This document shows positions 1 through 10,566 of a DNA stretch of 64,000 nt, piece after piece (position 1 is the stretch's first letter; every line of letters begins with the position of its first letter). The position numbers were made by a program, and so were the translations under genes. The notes under the pieces were generated by a model. The model was not told the origin of the DNA. It saw only the letters and a list, made by a program, of their open reading frames with translations, and searched no databases. Source of the DNA: JBBIQS01 sp037442205 (GTDB taxonomy: Bacteria; Myxococcota; Myxococcia; Myxococcales; UBA5297); contig JBBIQS010000038.1 in assembly GCA_037442205.1 (NCBI GenBank), positions 8,735-72,734 of the forward strand, written 5' to 3'.

Positions 1-283
1 CAAAGACCACGTCACCCTTGCGGTCGACGGTCGCCTGCGTGCACGGGCCGCCCTGGACCTGATAGGGGAACCGCAGCTCGCAGTCGCCCTCCAGCTCGAA
101 GGCCTGGTCGGGAGGGACGATCTCGAGGAAGAGCCCGACGATGTCGCTGGTGGTCGCCGGCTGGTTGGGGCTGGGGATCATCTTCCCCTGGACCAGGCTC
201 TGCAGCGCACGGCCGGTGGTGAAGATCAGCGCCTCGCCGCCGGCACCCTTGAGCTCGAGGATTAACCGGTCGAGCCGACTCAT
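1..283 (-). CDS. N-terminal part of PilT-N-like protein (truncated by window edge)
   Basis: An open frame reads leftward from ATG at 283 and runs off the window with no stop (94 residues visible). The start MSRLDRLILELKGAGGE, followed by LIFTTGRALQSLVQGKMIP, a 'TTSDIVGLFLEIVPPDQ' helix and 'CELRFPYQVQGG', follows the order of the N-terminal domain of PilT/GspE-type motor proteins (helix, TGR/G-x-P strand, P-x-Q, F-x-Y strand). The Walker ATPase, if there is one, would lie outside the window, so PilT identity is unproven. A possible 20-codon leader (MIDTFFSDS...) ends at the ATG in an ATGA overlap. It could be chance. Confidence 0.45.
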   Translation of the reverse strand, partial: MSRLDRLILELKGAGGEALIFTTGRALQSLVQGKMIPSPNQPATTSDIVGLFLEIVPPDQAFELEGDCELRFPYQVQGGPCTQATVDRKGDVVF

Positions 284-501
284 GGCGCCCCCGAGGACGA
301 GGGGGATGGCTTGGCGCTGTCCGAGAAGAACGTATCGATCATCGACTGCAGCCGCTCCTGGCGAATCCCCTCACTTTAGCAGGGCCGCGGGGCCCGCCGC
401 TCGCCTGCCTCGTTTCCCCAAGGCAAGCAGGGATTTAGCTGTTGCTACCTATCTGTCACCTCGCCTACAGATGGGCGGACCTCGTCGACCGGAGGAGCCG
501 C

Positions 502-1272
502 GTGCCGAAGATCTGCCTGGGATGCCGCGCCGAGGAGGGGCGACTGCACGCGCAGGGCTGCGCCGAGGAGGAGTGCCCTTTCTGCGGTGGCCTGCTCGCC
601 AGCTGCGACTGCATCTACGACGAGCTGGGATTGCGCGACCCCTCGCTGCCCGACTCCCAGCATCAGCTGCCGCTCGAGATCTTTGAGAACGGCCCGGCGC
701 AGGAGCACGAGGACGCCTGGCGCCAGAAGATCCAGGAAGTCGGGAGACTTGCGTTCGGACGGCTCTCGGCGGCGCCCAGCGGCGGGCCCTCGGCAGCGGC
801 TGCGCTGCTCGGCGCCTTGGCCAGGCTGTATCCCGAGGAGTTCCGCGCGCCAGAGGGAGCGGTGGTCGAACTGAGCCCGCTGCGCGTCGACGGCTTCGGC
901 GATTTCCCGATCCGCATCTTCCGGCCCATCGACTGGGAGGACGCGGCCGGCGATCCGGTGGTGGTCCGCCCGCGGCTGGCGCTTGGCTTCGAGCCCGCGC
1001 CGGCGCTGGTCTCGGCCATCAACGGCGGCCCTGCGCCCGCGATTTCGATCCAACCAATCCCGGGCGCCGATCTCGAGCCGCTGCTGCTCGCCTGCCGCCG
1101 GGCGGCGCAGGAGATCCTCGGCCAGCAGGGCTGGGTCCAGGTCGGCGATCTCGGTCGGGCGAGAGCGGTGCGCCAGTGGCAGCGCGGCCGGCTGAGCCGG
1201 CTGCTGCGCCTGCAGATCTTCGATGAGCTGACCGAGCGGGTGCAGCAGCAGTTCGCTCGCTTCCTGCGCTAG
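502..1272 (+). CDS. Hypothetical protein with N-terminal Cys cluster
   Basis: The chosen start is GTG at 502, because GGAGGAG lies four bases upstream (491-497); an in-frame ATG at 442 has no such site. The product is 256 residues. The first 37 contain seven cysteines (C5, C8, C20, C25, C28, C35, C37) with CxxC and CPFC patterns, suggesting a zinc ribbon or knuckle. The rest is soluble, with no membrane segment, and I recognise no family in it. The gene converges on carB and the two stop codons overlap within a CTAG. A nucleic-acid or protein adaptor role is possible for the metal-binding head, but no function is assigned. Confidence 0.7.
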   Translation: MPKICLGCRAEEGRLHAQGCAEEECPFCGGLLASCDCIYDELGLRDPSLPDSQHQLPLEIFENGPAQEHEDAWRQKIQEVGRLAFGRLSAAPSGGPSAAAALLGALARLYPEEFRAPEGAVVELSPLRVDGFGDFPIRIFRPIDWEDAAGDPVVVRPRLALGFEPAPALVSAINGGPAPAISIQPIPGADLEPLLLACRRAAQEILGQQGWVQVGDLGRARAVRQWQRGRLSRLLRLQIFDELTERVQQQFARFLR

Positions 1273-4200
1273 CCGAGGATGCCGCTGCTGCCCTTCTCCA
1301 GGTAGCTCTTCCAGTCGAGGGCCTTGAGGTCCTCGGGGCGGTAGCGGACCATCGCCTCGACCACCTCGCGGGCCAGCTGCATGTTGGTGATCAGCGGGAT
1401 GTTGAGGTCGACGGCGCGGCGGCGGATGACGTAGCCGTCGGGCCGTCCCTGCTGGTCGTACTCGCGCGGGATGTTGATGACCAGGTCGACCTTCCCCTCG
1501 TTCATCAACTCCACCGCGCTGGGCGATTTCTGCTCGGTGAACTTGTAGGCCACCTCGCAGGGGATCCCGAACTCCTTGAGCGTGTCGAGGGTGCCGGGAG
1601 TGGCGTAGAGCTTGAGGCCCATGCCCAACAGCAGCTTCGCCTCCTCGAGGAAGCGGGTCTTGTCGGCGACCGGGCCCAGCGACAGCAGCACGCCCTTCTT
1701 CGGGTAGCGGAAGCCGGTGGCGATCATCGCCTTGAGCAGGGCCTCGTGCAGGTCGTCGCCCAGGCAGCCCACCTCGCCGGTGGAGCCCATCTCCACGCCC
1801 GAGCGCGGGTCGGCGCCCGCCAGCCGCGCGAAGCTGAACTGCGCGGCCTTGATCGCCACGTAGTCGAGATCCAGCGCCCGGTTCACCACCGGCGACTTCT
1901 CGCCCAGCATCCGGCGGGTCGCTTCGCGGATGAAGTTGGTGCCCACCACCTTGGAGACGAAGGGGAAGCTGCGCGAGGCGCGCAGGTTGCACTCGATGAC
2001 CTTGACCTCGTTCTGCCGGGCCAGGAACTGGATGTTGAACGGCCCGGTGATGGCGAGGGCGGCGGCGATGTCGCGGGCCACCTTCTTAATCCGCCGGATG
2101 GTCTCGATGTAGAGCTTCTGCGGCGGCAGCACCAGGGTGGCGTCGCCGGAATGGACGCCGGCGAACTCGATGTGCTCGCTGATCGCCCAGAGCACGATCT
2201 CGCCCTGGTCGGCCACCGCGTCGACCTCGACCTCCTTGCAGTTGGTCTCGAACTTGGAGACCACCACCGGGTGCTCGGGAGAGACCTGGCCGGCGCGCTC
2301 GAGGTAGTTGCGCAGGTGATGCGGGTCGTGGGCCACGGTCATCGCCGCGCCGGAGAGGACGTAGCTGGGGCGCACCAGCACCGGGTAACCGCCCAGCTTT
2401 TCGGCCACCTGCTCGATGTCCTCCAGGCTGGTGGCGGTGACCCACTTCGGCTGGTCGATGCCCAGCTTGTCCAAGAGGGCGCTGAACTTCTCGCGGTCCT
2501 CGGCGCGGTCGATGCTCTCGGCTGCGGTGCCCAGGATCTTCACCCCGGCCCGGGCCAGCTTGATGGCCAGGTTGTTGGGGACCTGGCCGCCCATCGAGAC
2601 GATGACGCCGTAGGGTCGCTCGCGCTCCCACAGCTCGAGGACGTTCTCGAAGCTGATCTCGTCGAAGAACAGCTTGTCGGAGACGTCGTAGTCGGTGCTC
2701 ACCGTCTCCGGGTTGTAGTTGAGGACCAGGGTCTCGAAGCCCAGCTCGCGCAGGGCCTTGACCGCGTTGACCGAGCACCAGTCGAACTCCACCGAGCTGC
2801 CGATGCGGTAGGAGCCGGAGCCCAGCACCAGCACCTTCTTGCGCCAGCTGGGCTGAACGTCGTCCTGCTGGGCGTGGTAGGTCAGGTAGAGGTAGTTGGT
2901 CTCGGCCGGGTACTCGGCGGCCAGGGTGTCGATCTGGGCGATGCGCGGGGCGATCTGCTCCTTGCGGCGCAGGTCGCGCACCTGCTCCTCGGTGCGGCCG
3001 GTGAGCTTGGCGATGCCCTTGTCGGAGTAGCCGACCTTCTTGGCCTCCAGCAGCAGCTCGGGCGACAGCCGCTCCTTCTCCGCCTTGAGCCGCTGGCCAA
3101 CGCGTACGCAGCGCTCGATCTCGTAGAGGAACCAGCGGTCGATCCTGGAGCGCTGGTGGATCTCCTCGACGCCCATCCCGTCGGCCAGGGCGCGGGCTAC
3201 GGCGAAGACGCGCCGCGAGCTGGGCTTCTCCAGCTCCTTGCCCAGGTCCTCGAAGGCGAAGGCGGCCGGGTCGAGGCCGACCACGCCGATGTCGAGCATG
3301 CGCAGCGCCTTCTGCAGCGCCGCCGGGAAGCTCTTGTCGATGGACATCACCTCGCCCACCGACTTCATCTCCGAGCCGATGGTGCGGTCGACGCCGGTGA
3401 ACTTCTCCAGGTCCCAGCGCGGGGCCTTGCAGACGATGTAGTCGAGGGCCGGCTCGAAGAAGGCGCTGGTGCGGCGGGTGATCGCGTTGGGCAGGTCGGG
3501 CAAGGTGTAGCCGAGGGCGAGCTTGGCGGCGACGTAGGCCAGCGGGTAGCCGGTGGCCTTGGAGGCCAGCGCCGAGCTGCGCGACAGGCGGGCGTTGACC
3601 TCGATCACCCGGTAGTCGCAGCTGTGGGGGTCGAGGGCGTACTGGATGTTGCACTCGCCGACGATGCCCAGGTGGCGGATGGTCTTGAGGGCCAGCGTGC
3701 GCAGCAGCTGGTGCTCCTCGTTGTTGAGGGTCTGCGAGGGGGCGACGACGATCGACTCGCCGGTGTGGATGCCCAGCGGGTCGAAGTTCTCCATGTTGCA
3801 GACGGCGATGCAGTTGTCGCGGCTGTCGCGGACGATCTCGTATTCGATCTCCTTCCAGCCGCGCAGCGACTCCTCGACCAGCACCTGGGGCAGGCCGCTC
3901 TTGAAGAGCTTGCCCAGGGTCTCCTCCAGCTCTTCCTGGGTGTCGCAGATGCGCGAGCCCTTGCCGCCCAGCGAGTAGGCGCCGCGCAGGATGACCGGCA
4001 GGCCGATCTCCTTGACCGCCTGGCGGACCTCGTCCTCGGTGCGGCAGGCCTTGGCGCGGGCGGTCTTGACGCCGATCTCGTCCAGGCGCTGGACGAAGCG
4101 CTGGCGGTCCTCGGTGTCGCGCACCGCCTCGACCGGAGTGCCCAGCACCCGGACGCCGTACTTCTTGAGGATGCCCAGGTCGTCGAGCGCGACGCCGCAG

Positions 4201-4499
4201 TTGAGCGCGGTCTGGCCGCCGAAGGAGAGGGTGATGGCATCGACCTCTTCGCGGACGATGACCTTCTCGACGAAGTGGGGATCGACCGGCAGGAAGTAGA
4301 CCCGGTCGGCCATCTCCTCGCTGGTCTGGATGGTGGCGATGTTGGGGTTGACCAGGACGGTGTAGATGCCCTCCTCGCGGAAGGCCTTGATCGCCTGGGA
4401 GCCGGAGTAGTCGAACTCGCCGGCTTCGCCGATCTTGAGGGCGCCGGAGCCGAGGATCAGGACCCGGCGCGGCTTCTTGGGGAGGTATTGGCCGAACAT
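1269..4499 (-). CDS. carB: Carbamoyl-phosphate synthase large subunit
   Basis: This 1076-residue protein has the normal length for CarB. It makes carbamoyl phosphate from bicarbonate, ammonia (channelled from CarA) and two ATP, feeding pyrimidine and arginine synthesis in the cytoplasm. The first ATP-grasp half begins with RRVLILGSGALKIGEAGEFD and the homologous second half with KVLVLGSGSYRIGSSVEFDW. Both halves keep the ATP-grasp segments (for example VIEVNARLSRSSALASKATG and VIECNLRASRSFPFVSKVVG). The last about 140 residues form the MGS-like allosteric domain. carA lies 63 bases upstream on the same strand, so the pair is almost certainly an operon. Start is ATG at 4499. Confidence 0.98.
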   Translation of the reverse strand: MFGQYLPKKPRRVLILGSGALKIGEAGEFDYSGSQAIKAFREEGIYTVLVNPNIATIQTSEEMADRVYFLPVDPHFVEKVIVREEVDAITLSFGGQTALNCGVALDDLGILKKYGVRVLGTPVEAVRDTEDRQRFVQRLDEIGVKTARAKACRTEDEVRQAVKEIGLPVILRGAYSLGGKGSRICDTQEELEETLGKLFKSGLPQVLVEESLRGWKEIEYEIVRDSRDNCIAVCNMENFDPLGIHTGESIVVAPSQTLNNEEHQLLRTLALKTIRHLGIVGECNIQYALDPHSCDYRVIEVNARLSRSSALASKATGYPLAYVAAKLALGYTLPDLPNAITRRTSAFFEPALDYIVCKAPRWDLEKFTGVDRTIGSEMKSVGEVMSIDKSFPAALQKALRMLDIGVVGLDPAAFAFEDLGKELEKPSSRRVFAVARALADGMGVEEIHQRSRIDRWFLYEIERCVRVGQRLKAEKERLSPELLLEAKKVGYSDKGIAKLTGRTEEQVRDLRRKEQIAPRIAQIDTLAAEYPAETNYLYLTYHAQQDDVQPSWRKKVLVLGSGSYRIGSSVEFDWCSVNAVKALRELGFETLVLNYNPETVSTDYDVSDKLFFDEISFENVLELWERERPYGVIVSMGGQVPNNLAIKLARAGVKILGTAAESIDRAEDREKFSALLDKLGIDQPKWVTATSLEDIEQVAEKLGGYPVLVRPSYVLSGAAMTVAHDPHHLRNYLERAGQVSPEHPVVVSKFETNCKEVEVDAVADQGEIVLWAISEHIEFAGVHSGDATLVLPPQKLYIETIRRIKKVARDIAAALAITGPFNIQFLARQNEVKVIECNLRASRSFPFVSKVVGTNFIREATRRMLGEKSPVVNRALDLDYVAIKAAQFSFARLAGADPRSGVEMGSTGEVGCLGDDLHEALLKAMIATGFRYPKKGVLLSLGPVADKTRFLEEAKLLLGMGLKLYATPGTLDTLKEFGIPCEVAYKFTEQKSPSAVELMNEGKVDLVINIPREYDQQGRPDGYVIRRRAVDLNIPLITNMQLAREVVEAMVRYRPEDLKALDWKSYLEKGSSGILG

Positions 4500-4562
4500 T
4501 GCTGCACTCCTCGAAGAGCGCGGGGCCGGCCCGCACTCGAAAGCTGGCTGGGCGAGCGCCCT

Positions 4563-5675
4563 CTAGGTCCGCAACGACCCGACGCGCCTCAGGAAATCGT
4601 CGAACAGGAAGGCGGCGTCCTCGGGGCCGGGGGCGGCCTCGGGGTGGAACTGCACGCTCGACCACGGCTTGACCCGCGAGCGGATGCCTTCGTTGGAGCC
4701 GTCGTTGACGTTGACGAACCAGGGCTCGAAGTCGTCGGGCAGCGATTCGTCGCGCACCACGTAGCCGTGGTTCTGGCTGGTGACGTAGCAGCGGCGGGTG
4801 AGCAGGTCCTGGACTGGCTGATTCTGGGAGCGGTGGCCATAGCGCAGCTTGATCGTGTCGCCGCCGGCAGCCAGCGCCAGGATCTGGTTGCCCAGGCAGA
4901 CGCCGAAGATCGGCTTGTTGGTCGGGAAGAGCACCGAGCGGACCTGGTCCACCAGCGGCATCATGCGCTTGGGATCGCCCGGGCCGTTGGAGAGCAGCAC
5001 TCCGTCGGCCTCCTTGACGAAGTCGGCCAGCGGGGCGTGGAACGGGACGCGGATGACGCTGGCCCCGCGGCTGAGCAGCGCCCGCGGGATGGAGTCCTTG
5101 GCGCCGCAGTCGACCAGCAGGATCTTGAGCGGGCCGCCGGGGTAGCGAATCACCTCTTTGCAGGTGACCGCGGCGCAGACGGTGGACTGGTCCACGCAGC
5201 GGGCGCGGCTCTTGGCCTCGGCCAGGGTGGTGTTTGGGTCGACGATCCAGCCCTGCATCGTCCCGTGCTCGCGCAGCTTGCGGGTGAGGGCGCGTGTATC
5301 GACGCCTTCGATGGCCGGGACGCCCGAGCGCGACAGCCAGGTTCCCAGGCTCTCGAGCGCGGCGAAGTGGCTGGGGCGCTCCGAGTGGTGGACGGTCACC
5401 AGCCCCTGGACCTGGACGCGGTCGCTCTCAAAGCGGTCGGTGCGCAGGTCGGAGCCTTCGCGCGGCTTGGGGACCCCGTAGTTGCCCTGCAGCGGGTAGG
5501 TCGTCACCAGGATCTGCCCGCGGTAGCTGGGATCGGTGAGCGACTCGGGATAGCCGAGCATCCCGGTCGTGAAGACCACCTCTCCACCGATCCAGGAGCC
5601 TTCCGCGCCGAACGAACGGCCTTGGTAGGACGTGCCGTCCTCCAGCAACAGCTTGAGCAGTCTCATCATCGTCAC
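4563..5675 (-). CDS. carA: Carbamoyl-phosphate synthase small (glutamine amidotransferase) subunit
   Basis: This 370-residue subunit hydrolyses glutamine and passes ammonia to CarB. The N-terminal CPSase small-chain domain starts LLLEDGTSYQGRSFG. The C-terminal class I glutamine amidotransferase domain shows the nucleophile region FGVCLGNQ and the catalytic His-x-Glu in VQFHPEAAPGPEDAAFLFD. The order carA-carB is the common one. Three ATG codons lie close together at the start (MTMMRLL), so the exact initiation codon could shift by two or three residues. A possible TATAGAT -10 element and a GTACG-N6-CGTAC inverted repeat lie just upstream. Confidence 0.97.
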   Translation of the reverse strand: MTMMRLLKLLLEDGTSYQGRSFGAEGSWIGGEVVFTTGMLGYPESLTDPSYRGQILVTTYPLQGNYGVPKPREGSDLRTDRFESDRVQVQGLVTVHHSERPSHFAALESLGTWLSRSGVPAIEGVDTRALTRKLREHGTMQGWIVDPNTTLAEAKSRARCVDQSTVCAAVTCKEVIRYPGGPLKILLVDCGAKDSIPRALLSRGASVIRVPFHAPLADFVKEADGVLLSNGPGDPKRMMPLVDQVRSVLFPTNKPIFGVCLGNQILALAAGGDTIKLRYGHRSQNQPVQDLLTRRCYVTSQNHGYVVRDESLPDDFEPWFVNVNDGSNEGIRSRVKPWSSVQFHPEAAPGPEDAAFLFDDFLRRVGSLRT

Positions 5676-5689
5676 CCCAGCGAGGCGGT

Positions 5690-5730
5690 ATCTATAACCG
5701 GGAGCCCCTCAAATGTACGAAAGAACGTAC
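5690..5730 (-). promoter_or_regulatory. Candidate carA promoter region with inverted repeat
   Basis: Read leftward, TATAGAT (5696-5690) sits 15 bases before the carA start and could be a -10 box. An inverted repeat GTACG-N6-CGTAC lies at 5715-5730, close to where a -35 or operator would be. No clear -35 hexamer is seen at 17 bp. Weak evidence based on pattern only. Confidence 0.25.
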
Positions 5731-5982
5731 TTCAGAGCGGTCGGCCATCGGCCTGGCTTCGACGGCTGATAAGTGCCCGTCCGCCTTGGCTCCTGACGAC
5801 CGCCCTAGCCTGCGCTCGGCCGACCGTTGAGGTGCCGGCTGGCTTGGCTCGAGGCCAGGATCAGGGTCGCCGCCGCCCTGAATCGTGGTCGAAAAAGGGC
5901 GGATTTCGACCCCTGCCGACCCCGAAGCGATGTCAGACCCAGCCGCTAGGCTGCCGAGCGGCTCTGGGCGGAGGGGCGAGCG

Positions 5983-6939
5983 GTGGCGCGCAAGGGGTGG
6001 GTGGTCGTGGCGGAGAGCCAGCGCGGGCTCCTCACACGGCGGCAGGCGAGGCAGGAGGGGCTCTCTCCAAGCGCCATCAAGCGGCGGCTCGGCTCCGGGC
6101 AGTGGGTCCGCGTCCTCCCCGGCGTCTACCGAATCGCCGGAGCGCCGGTCGACTTCGTCCAGACCCTGCGGGCCGCGGCGCTCTACGTCGGGCGCAGCGG
6201 GGCGATCTGCGGAAGGGCGGCCGCGCTCCTCCACGGCTTCCCTCGGATTGGCGCCGAGCGGGTGGAGCTGGCCTCCCACCGCAACCTGCGCTGCGCCCAG
6301 GGAATCGACGTCCACAAGACCCGCCTGTCCCGCTCCGACATCGTCTTCCTGGACGGAGTGCCGGTCACCAGCGAGCTGCGGACTCTGGTCGACCTCGCCA
6401 ACAGCCTGGACGACGACGAGCTCAAGGCGGTCCTCGAGCACCTGCTTCGCACCCGCCGCTTTTCGGCCGAGTCGCTGGCCAAGGCGCTCGCCCGCCGCAG
6501 AGCCCCGGGCATTGCCCGACTGCGCCGGCTGGTCGCCCAGAACCAGACCGAAGGCCCAGCCACCGAGAGCGAGTGCGAGGCGCTGGTCCGCGACAGCCTC
6601 GAGAGCTGGGGGCTGCCCAAATCCACGCGCCAAAAGCCCGTACGCGCGGGGAAACGCCTGCGTCGCCTGGACTTTTCCTGGCCGGCGCAGCGGGTGGCGC
6701 TCGAGGTAGACGGCTTCTTCTGGCACTCCGACCCGGCGGCCTTCGAGAGCGACCGGATCCGCCGCAACGCGCTCGCGAGCGAGGGCTGGACTCTGCTCCA
6801 CGCGACCTGGCGCTCGGTGCTCGACGACCCGGAGACGCTCTTCCGGCAGCTCAGCGCCGCGCTCTCCCCTGCCCAGGAGGTCGGCACAGGCAAGCCATTT
6901 CGAGCCCGTCAGTCCGCGGGAGTTCGAGGCTTCTCGTAG
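5983..6939 (+). CDS. AbiEi-type antitoxin/DUF559 (PD-(D/E)xK-like) fusion protein
   Basis: The start is GTG at 5983, preceded by GGAGGGG. Residues about 10-60 resemble the AbiEi winged-helix N-terminus (GLLTRRQARQEGLSPSAIKR, then WVRVLPGVYRI). Residues about 60-190 fit the rest of that family (AAALLHG, then TRTLVDLAN-like segments). Residues about 210-295 match the DUF559/Vsr-like endonuclease fold: RRLDFSWPAQRVALEVDGF, FWHS, D-x-x-R and EGWTLLHATW. This architecture is common in actinobacteria. No AbiEii-type nucleotidyltransferase toxin lies next to it, so a classical toxin-antitoxin pair is not supported. Its 3' end overlaps the convergent kinase gene by 31 bases. The nuclease fold is inferred; the activity is unknown. 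Confidence 0.8.
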   Translation: MARKGWVVVAESQRGLLTRRQARQEGLSPSAIKRRLGSGQWVRVLPGVYRIAGAPVDFVQTLRAAALYVGRSGAICGRAAALLHGFPRIGAERVELASHRNLRCAQGIDVHKTRLSRSDIVFLDGVPVTSELRTLVDLANSLDDDELKAVLEHLLRTRRFSAESLAKALARRRAPGIARLRRLVAQNQTEGPATESECEALVRDSLESWGLPKSTRQKPVRAGKRLRRLDFSWPAQRVALEVDGFFWHSDPAAFESDRIRRNALASEGWTLLHATWRSVLDDPETLFRQLSAALSPAQEVGTGKPFRARQSAGVRGFS

Positions 6940-8308
6940 TCGATCCGGCTCTTCTTCGCCTTGCCCTTGCCGGGCGCTTTGGTCGCAGGAACCTCGGCCG
7001 CCTTGGAGAATCCGGATTCCGCCGAGGACGTGGGAGCCACCTTGCCGGACGGCTTGGCCATCGACTTCTTCGTACCGATGCTGGGGACCTTTGGCTTTGG
7101 CTCGTCGATGGTCTGGACCTGAACCTCGGGGCGGCCCATCTGCACAGGCTCGATCGCCTGGACCTGCTTCTCCGGCGCGCCCTTGAACGTGCTCGCGTTC
7201 GCCTGTCTCTGCGGGATCGGCTCGGGCGCCTTGAGCGCCTGCTGGTTGGCGACGCCCAGCTGATTCCCGAGCAGGTTCTGCTGAACGGGCTCAGGAGCCT
7301 TGAGCGGCGCTGACGCCTGTTGCAGCGGAGGGCTCTCCGGCGCTGGCGGCTGGGGACGGGCCAGCAGCACACCTCCGGCGGCGATCGCCAGAGCCAGGCC
7401 AGCGGCGACGCCGATTCGCGCCGGCGTGAACGCCCGCGCCTCCAGCAGGGCCAACCCTTCGCCAGCGCTTTGCGGGCGCTCTGCCGGCCGCTCAGTGAGC
7501 AGTGCCTGGATGAGCTTGCGCAGCCGCCGCGGAGTGGAGCCGGGAAGCTCCTGCTCCCCCGGGACGCCTCCCGCCAGGCACTCGTGCAGAACGATCCCGA
7601 CCGCGTAGAGATCCGAGAGCGCGCTCGGCTTGCCCAGCCGCTGCTCCGGCGACATGTAGCGCAGCGAGCCCAGCACGGCCGCCGACTCGGTGAGCGTGCT
7701 GGCCCCGTCGAAGCGCGCGATGCCGAAGTCGCACAGCTTGGCCCCGTCGGGCGCCAAGAGGATGTTCCCCGGCTTGATGTCGCGGTGGACGAAGCCCTTC
7801 TCGTGGACCTCGCCCAGCGTCCCCAGCAGCCGACGGGCCAGCTCGGCAACCTCGGCGGCCGGCATCGGGCCCTGGGCAATGCGCTGGCGCAGGTCGGCGC
7901 CGTCGATGCGCTCCATCGCGTACCAGCAGAAACCCCGCTCCTCTCCCTCGTCGAGGATACGCACCACTCCCGGGTGCGCCAGCGCTCGCAGTGCCGCCGC
8001 CTCGCGCCTGAAGCGCGTGCGCAGCCCGGGCTCGGCCGCCAGCAGCGCCGACAGCACCTTCACCGCGCACCGCCCCTGCGGACCCTGCGCCTCGTAGACG
8101 ATTCCCATCCCACCCGCGGCGAGCTGCTTCTCCAGTTGAAAGGCGCCAAGCTTCTCGCCGGTCAGATCGGCGTCCGGCCATAGCCGCGCCGTCCCGGGAG
8201 CGGTGTCGATCCGGGTGAGGTCGACCTCCACCCCGCAGTTGGTGCACGGCACCACCGCCAGCGCCTGGGCGCGCGGCAAGGGAGTGCGGCAGGCGGGGCA
8301 GAGGAAGT

Positions 8309-8312
<4 letters not shown>
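6909..8312 (-). CDS. Zinc-ribbon Ser/Thr protein kinase (membrane-anchored)
   Basis: This 467-residue Hanks-type kinase starts at ATG 8312 (MNFLCPACRTPLP), overlapping the upstream activator's TGA as ATGA, which implies translational coupling. A zinc ribbon (CPAC at 5-8, CTNC at 23-26) is followed by the kinase domain: Gly loop AAGGMGIVYEA, Lys85, HRDIKPGN with Asp178, and DFG at 195-197, all intact. A single hydrophobic helix lies near 290-312. The C-terminal 150 residues are Pro/Lys/Ala/Gln-rich and low in complexity, probably periplasmic. In myxobacteria such kinases are often paired with FHA-containing activators. Phosphorylation of, or signalling to, the coupled FHA protein is a reasonable inference but is not shown by the sequence. 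Confidence 0.93.
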
Positions 8313-10123
<1,811 letters not shown>

Positions 10124-10141
10124 CTTACTTGGACTCCGCGC

Positions 10142-10180
10142 CGAGGAGCGCGAGACCTCATTTCGGGCTCGCGCTCCTCG
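10142..10180 (-). terminator. Strong hairpin between exported-protein gene and activator gene
   Basis: A perfect 13-bp stem (CGAGGAGCGCGAG at 10142-10154 pairing with 10168-10180) with a 13-base loop lies between the stop at 10188 and the activator start at 10123. There is no T-run, so it may be a terminator, attenuator or RNA-stability element. Confidence 0.5.
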
Positions 10181-10187
10181 GGTCGAA

Positions 10188-10427
10188 TCAGTTCTCCGGC
10201 GTGGTGGTCGGGCTGGCGGGTTTGGGGGCGGGCTTGGGCTTCTCCGTCCCCGGCCCCTCGGCCTTTCCGGCGGAGCTGGGCGCCTTGGTCGGCATGGCCC
10301 GCATCTTGGCCTTGGACGGCGCGCTCCCCGCCCCGGTCCCAGAAGTCCCGAGCCCGCCCAGGCTCGTCTGGGCCATCGCCGAACCGGCCATCGTCATCAG
10401 CACTGCCAGCATCATCAGCTTGCGCAT
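10188..10427 (-). CDS. Small exported protein
   Basis: A 79-residue product starts at ATG 10427 with an excellent AAGGAGGAG ribosome site; longer in-frame starts are unlikely. Residues 1-20 are a signal peptide (MRKLMMLAVLMTMAGSAMA, cleavage before Q). The mature part is Gly/Ser/Ala/Pro/Lys-rich and ends PKPAPKPASPTTTPEN, so it is probably disordered. No family is recognised. A hairpin follows its stop. Given its signal peptide it probably acts in the periplasm or outside the cell. It is transcribed toward the FHA activator. Confidence 0.65.
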   Translation of the reverse strand: MRKLMMLAVLMTMAGSAMAQTSLGGLGTSGTGAGSAPSKAKMRAMPTKAPSSAGKAEGPGTEKPKPAPKPASPTTTPEN

Positions 10428-10566
10428 CTGCTCCTCCTTGGAAGGTTCGGGAGCAGCTACTGCAAGCGGCCGTGCCAACGTTTTCCCCTCTGAGCGCACC
10501 TCGCGCGGTGCAACGGCGGATAGCACGGTGAAAAGGCGCGTTACGTTTTGTTGGCGGAGGCCGGCC

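Noticed and set aside
5692..6801. Minus-strand frame opposite the AbiEi/DUF559 gene
   Set aside because: The plus strand has family motifs in order; the minus-strand product has none.
1746..7313. Very long open frame on the plus strand opposite carB and carA
   Set aside because: It is antisense to two genes with clear family motifs; the translation is rich in Leu/Asp/Gly/Val with no recognisable domain. High GC keeps antisense frames open.
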